Positions 61,042 through 64,000 of a stretch of DNA of 64,000 nt are shown in pieces (the first letter of the stretch is position 1; each line of letters opens with the position of its first letter). The notes under the pieces are model-generated. The model was given only the letters and a program-made list of their open reading frames with translations, was not told the origin of the DNA and ran no database searches. Origin of the DNA: Microcaldota archaeon (lineage in GTDB: Archaea; Micrarchaeota; Micrarchaeia; Micrarchaeales; Micrarchaeaceae); the NCBI GenBank assembly GCA_021798935.1, contig JAJZBL010000002.1:62001-126000 (forward strand). Direction: 5' to 3'. Both the position numbers and the translations under genes were made by a program.

Positions 61042-62073
61042 TCAATCTTTTATAGAAGCTATATCTCCAAATGCCTGAAGCTGTTGTCCGACTTCATCTA
61101 ATGAATTTATTATATCTATTTTCACTCCATAGCTCTCGGCTTTTGCCAGCAGCCTTTTTATATCGTTGTCATTAAGCTTGCTGTCATTTACAATAATCTC
61201 GCCTACCTCGTAGTTGTCTAACGCTTCTTCAACATCTTTTATGCCATATTTTGAATATCCCAATGACAGGTTTTTTAGGAACTTTTCCATAAGTTCAAAT
61301 TCACTCTTTATAAGCTCATTCTCCATAAGCTTTTTCACACTATCACTCTTTATAAGCTCATATACTCCAGATTTTTCTGTATTGCTTACGTCCATTATCA
61401 CTATAGTTTTATTTAGCTTATTTGAAGTCGGCACATTGTCTATATAAGATTTGATATCGTTTTTGGTAAATCCTGGCCCGGCCAATATGACAGTGCTTAC
61501 ATCCATGTTATTGATTACATCTATCACTTTATTGAAAAATTTTGTCTGCAGCTCTGCATATTCCTTTTGGCTTAGGTTCTTGCTTAAATTATTGTATATT
61601 TCACTGCCGAATTCTATCCCATATCCTAAAATTTTTGCTGAAAATGCCTTCTCGTCATCAACTAAAACTATACCTAATTTGGGCCTGCGCGATTCTTTTG
61701 CCTCTTTGTAGAGAAGGTCTAATATGTAATCTTCCCATTTCTCTTTTGTTATCTCAACTTTATCTCCTGAAGCTATATTTAAGGTATGATGGCTGTTCAG
61801 CGATACATATTCAAGAGGCTTTCCGTACGTTATCTTTCCTAATACTCTCAGCCTTGATGCACTCCTATCAAGTTCTATCTTTTCAACTTTAACTTCAATT
61901 ATGACATCTTTTAATTCCCCGACATCAGTCTCACTTGCTTTGTATTTTCTTACTGTTTTAGTCTTTACAAGATCTCCTGGAAATATTATCCTTTCAAGAG
62001 CCCATAGATCCTCAAGGGTCTCCACTAAAACTGATACTTTTGATTCGTCTTTATAGTATTTAAGTATCTGCAA
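61042..62073 (-). CDS. pelA: Pelota (aPelota/Dom34), ribosome rescue factor
   Basis: The N-terminal Sm-like domain begins MQILKYYKDESKVSVLVETLEDLWAL with IIFPGDLVKTKTVRKY, typical of Pelota, followed by eRF1-like domains 2 and 3 (VILAGPGFTKNDI; NYEVGEIIVNDSKLN). It lacks the GGQ motif, as expected, and works with the GTPase aEF1A/Hbs1-like partner and ABCE1 to split stalled ribosomes. AAAAGGAGATATCA precedes the TTG start. It converges with the winged-HTH gene. Confidence 0.94.
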   Translation of the reverse strand: MQILKYYKDESKVSVLVETLEDLWALERIIFPGDLVKTKTVRKYKASETDVGELKDVIIEVKVEKIELDRSASRLRVLGKITYGKPLEYVSLNSHHTLNIASGDKVEITKEKWEDYILDLLYKEAKESRRPKLGIVLVDDEKAFSAKILGYGIEFGSEIYNNLSKNLSQKEYAELQTKFFNKVIDVINNMDVSTVILAGPGFTKNDIKSYIDNVPTSNKLNKTIVIMDVSNTEKSGVYELIKSDSVKKLMENELIKSEFELMEKFLKNLSLGYSKYGIKDVEEALDNYEVGEIIVNDSKLNDNDIKRLLAKAESYGVKIDIINSLDEVGQQLQAFGDIASIKD

Positions 62074-62111
62074 TGATATCTCCTTTTAAACCTTAACAAG
62101 ATAATTTTATT

Positions 62112-62732
62112 GTGATACTAATTTATTACTTGTTGATATCTCTTAGCTCATTATCTAAGGAATTGCCCAGCATAATAGAATCTTATGGTTATGCATCTGT
62201 AGTTGTACTTATGGCGCTGGAAAGTGCATCGCTTCCATTGCCAAGTGAAGTTATCCTCCCTACTGTAGGATTCTTGGTTGAAAAAGGCTTTATGAACTTT
62301 TACATTGCCTTGATAGCTGCATTGATAGGCAGCTTTATTGGGATAATGGTGGACTATTATATAGGGTATTATTTAGGCAAGGACTTTATCTACAAAAACC
62401 TTAGGTTATTTCATATTAAAAAAGAAACTTTGGACGACTTTGATTTGTGGTTTGACAAGAATGGTGAGATAGCAGTATTCTTTTCAAGGATGATACCTGT
62501 AATAAGGGGCCTTATAAGCTTCCCTGCAGGATTTGCCAATATGGACAAAAGGAAATTCATAACTTATTCGATGGTAGGAAGCCTGATATATGACGCTCTG
62601 CTTATACTGTTTGGAATGTATGCATTGTCAATTGGCAATATAGTTGAATTGATGGCAGCAATTAGCATATTCGCAGTGCTATTGATAGCAGTTTATAAAT
62701 TATTCATGCATTATTTAGTAAAGAAAAAATAG
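62112..62732 (+). CDS. DedA-family membrane protein
   Basis: Polytopic protein of about 206 residues. ESASLPLPSEVILPTVGFL is the re-entrant DedA/VTT motif (E-x-x-x-P-x-P-x-E), YIGYYLGKDFI follows, and FFSRMIPVIRGLISFPAGFANM is the second conserved motif with Arg and Pro. DedA/SNARE-associated proteins move lipids such as undecaprenyl phosphate or maintain membrane potential. The start is GTG 62112. It is divergent from Pelota, separated by 38 bases. Confidence 0.9.
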   Translation: MILIYYLLISLSSLSKELPSIIESYGYASVVVLMALESASLPLPSEVILPTVGFLVEKGFMNFYIALIAALIGSFIGIMVDYYIGYYLGKDFIYKNLRLFHIKKETLDDFDLWFDKNGEIAVFFSRMIPVIRGLISFPAGFANMDKRKFITYSMVGSLIYDALLILFGMYALSIGNIVELMAAISIFAVLLIAVYKLFMHYLVKKK

Positions 62733-62845
62733 CAAATTTATTGCTTTAAATGCTGGGGTTATATATAAGTTGATGAAATGTCCCTCTTTTCTAACATAGT
62801 CTTAGCATGGAGAGGGGCTGAGAAAGAAAGAATTTTGCCTAAATA

Positions 62846-63955
62846 TCAAAGTGTTACTTTCTTGAAAAGTATTGTCATATGGTCTTTTATTGACTTATTC
62901 TTTTTATTTTTATATTTATCTATGATGTTATCTTTACTAGCTCTAATACGATTACTACGTACTTCAGTATAATGATTTAATATTCCAAGAAGGTTTCCTT
63001 CAACAGCTATCTGTAAACTAATAATATTTATTTTCTTATTTTTATCAGCATCTATCATTTCTTTCAACGGTTTTATTTCTTTCTCCAAATTGAGTTTCTC
63101 GCCCCTTTCCAAATCTAAGTAATGATACCATTGCAGTAACTCTTTCTTAACTTTATGCATTTCTTCTATCGTTAGTTTTTGTTCATCTTCATCTATAATA
63201 TCTTGTACTTTCCTTTTTGCATCCTCATAATCACTTACTGTATCTCTACAATCTTGTATTAAATCGTCTAAATGATTAATTAGTTCTTGATTTGTTTCCC
63301 CTATTTTATTATGTATATCATCAAGCTCTTCATTTAATTCTTCAGAGTATTCTGTATTTCTCCTACTATTAAAATTATTTTTTATACCACTACGTTTATA
63401 CTCCAAATCTGATATTCTTGAATTTAATCTACTAATCTTTTCTCGGTATTTGCTAATCTAGTCTTCAAAATCATATATATCTTCAGCGTCATATTTTTTA
63501 ACTCCTAAACTAATTCGATAGTTGTCATTAGATATAATTTCCTCGTAATCCTTTATTTTCTTTATCGTTTCAGCCAGCTCTACATTTTTACTTTTTAACA
63601 ATTTCTCTCCGTCAAACACCACCTGATTGTTTCTTAATTTAACTTTCTTTATGTTGGTTCTATTCTTTAAGTTCTTATTTACAAAAGTCTCTGTCTTTAT
63701 CTTTGTATATTTATTCTTCTGTTTTTCTATAAGTTTCTCAAGGGCTTCATTTACAATAGTTATCTTCTTTTCCAGTTTCAATAAAGAGTCATAATCAGGG
63801 TCTACATCCAAATTTTCTAAGTCTTTACTAAATTGTCTATACTTAGCACTCTAGTCTTTTAATCCATTCAGAAAAACTTTATTTTCCTCCTTTAGTTTTC
63901 AGTGTTTATTTTCCATTAAACTAAAATTTCGCTCTGGAATTACTATAATCTCACC
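62846..63955 (-). pseudogene. Coiled-coil protein frame interrupted by in-frame stop codons (TGA, TAG, TAG)
   Basis: On the minus strand one frame runs from a GGTGAG site (about 63950-63955) to TGA at 62846. It is broken by TGA (63899-63901) and two TAG codons (63851-63853 and 63458-63460), which are exactly 131 codons apart. The pieces are: an N-terminal fragment with MENKH; a Lys/Asn-rich helical section 63457-63850 (including a 117-residue frame from TTG 63811); and a 186-residue coiled coil from TTG 63406 rich in Glu, Lys, Asp and Asn. Both TAG codons lie in the context D-stop-x-A/S-K-Y-R, so the frame contains a repeat with the stop at the same place. Either a decaying gene or TAG read as an amino acid. 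Function unknown; no family recognised. Confidence 0.6.
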
Positions 63956-64000
63956 TTATTTTCATCATCTTATTCACTGTTTTCTTCTCTAATGTTATCT

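Noticed and set aside
62778-62972. Plus-strand 64-residue frame near the DedA gene
   Set aside because: It overlaps the coiled-coil frame on the other strand, has no ribosome binding site at a normal distance and no recognisable family. It could be a broken gene, but there is not enough evidence.
62846-63955. Genome-wide reassignment of TAG (for example to pyrrolysine)
   Set aside because: TAG ends several ordinary genes in the window, and no pyl genes or suppressor tRNA were seen; if recoding occurs it is local.
1-64000. CRISPR arrays, insertion sequences or integrase genes
   Set aside because: No regularly spaced short repeats, transposase motifs or terminal inverted repeats were found; the only long repeats are the pilin pair and the Lrp 3' ends.

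Overview
The window is AT-rich and clearly archaeal. It carries a histone, GatD/GatE, Kae1 and Bud32, Pelota, Nop5, an RFC large subunit, ribosomal protein S26e, class III (type IV pilin-like) signal peptides, an archaeal RNase P RNA and two tRNA genes with canonical 37/38 introns. Genes are short and tightly packed, often overlapping by a few bases, with GGTGA-type ribosome binding sites. Small Cys-rich and membrane proteins of no known family are common. This suggests a reduced-genome DPANN archaeon, most like Micrarchaeota/ARMAN. That placement is an inference from gene style, not a database result.

Layout. 1-4.2 kb: a partial alpha/beta hydrolase, a large membrane protein, a GTPase-dead SelB-like factor and a PLD-like membrane protein. 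4.2-13.7 kb: translation and tRNA genes (a full-length IleRS homologue with both ATP signatures altered, the methylthiotransferase e-MtaB, GatD, GatE). 13.7-15.1 kb: two tandem pilin-like genes that look like a mosaic pair. 15.2-21.5 kb: RfcL, a DHH phosphoesterase, a Cys-rich surface protein, a KaiC-like ATPase and an HTH regulator. 21.6-28.1 kb: leftward central-metabolism genes (flavin reductase, 2-oxoacid dehydrogenase E2/E1beta/E1alpha, a Gfo/Idh oxidoreductase overlapping 6-phosphogluconate dehydrogenase). 28.3-32.9 kb: acetyltransferase, histone, RNase P RNA, tRNA-Met, tRNA-Gly, a membrane-bound HTH sensor, CYTH and TRAM proteins. 32.9-40.3 kb: glycosyltransferases, an M1 aminopeptidase and two MFS carriers.

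40.4-48.1 kb holds the most interesting block: a tight rightward operon that looks like a minimal archaeal type IV secretion or DNA-transfer machine. It has a VirB2/TrbC-like pilin, a VirB6/CedA-like polytopic membrane protein, a VirB3-VirB4 N-domain protein, a separate VirB4-type ATPase, four small or membrane proteins of unknown family, and a second HerA/VirD4-type ATPase. A perfect 10-bp inverted repeat sits just before its first ribosome binding site. An NreA-type DNA repair gene follows convergently.

48-62.7 kb returns to information processing (Xaa-Pro peptidase, Kae1, Bud32, S26e, a frameshifted Lrp-like regulator with a duplicated 3' end, translin, OGG1, GlyRS, Nop5, Pelota, DedA). 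The last 1.2 kb is unlike the rest: a coiled-coil reading frame broken by in-frame TAG codons at two positions of similar sequence context. Kae1/Bud32 (t6A synthesis) and e-MtaB (ms2t6A) form one tRNA position-37 modification pathway within the window.
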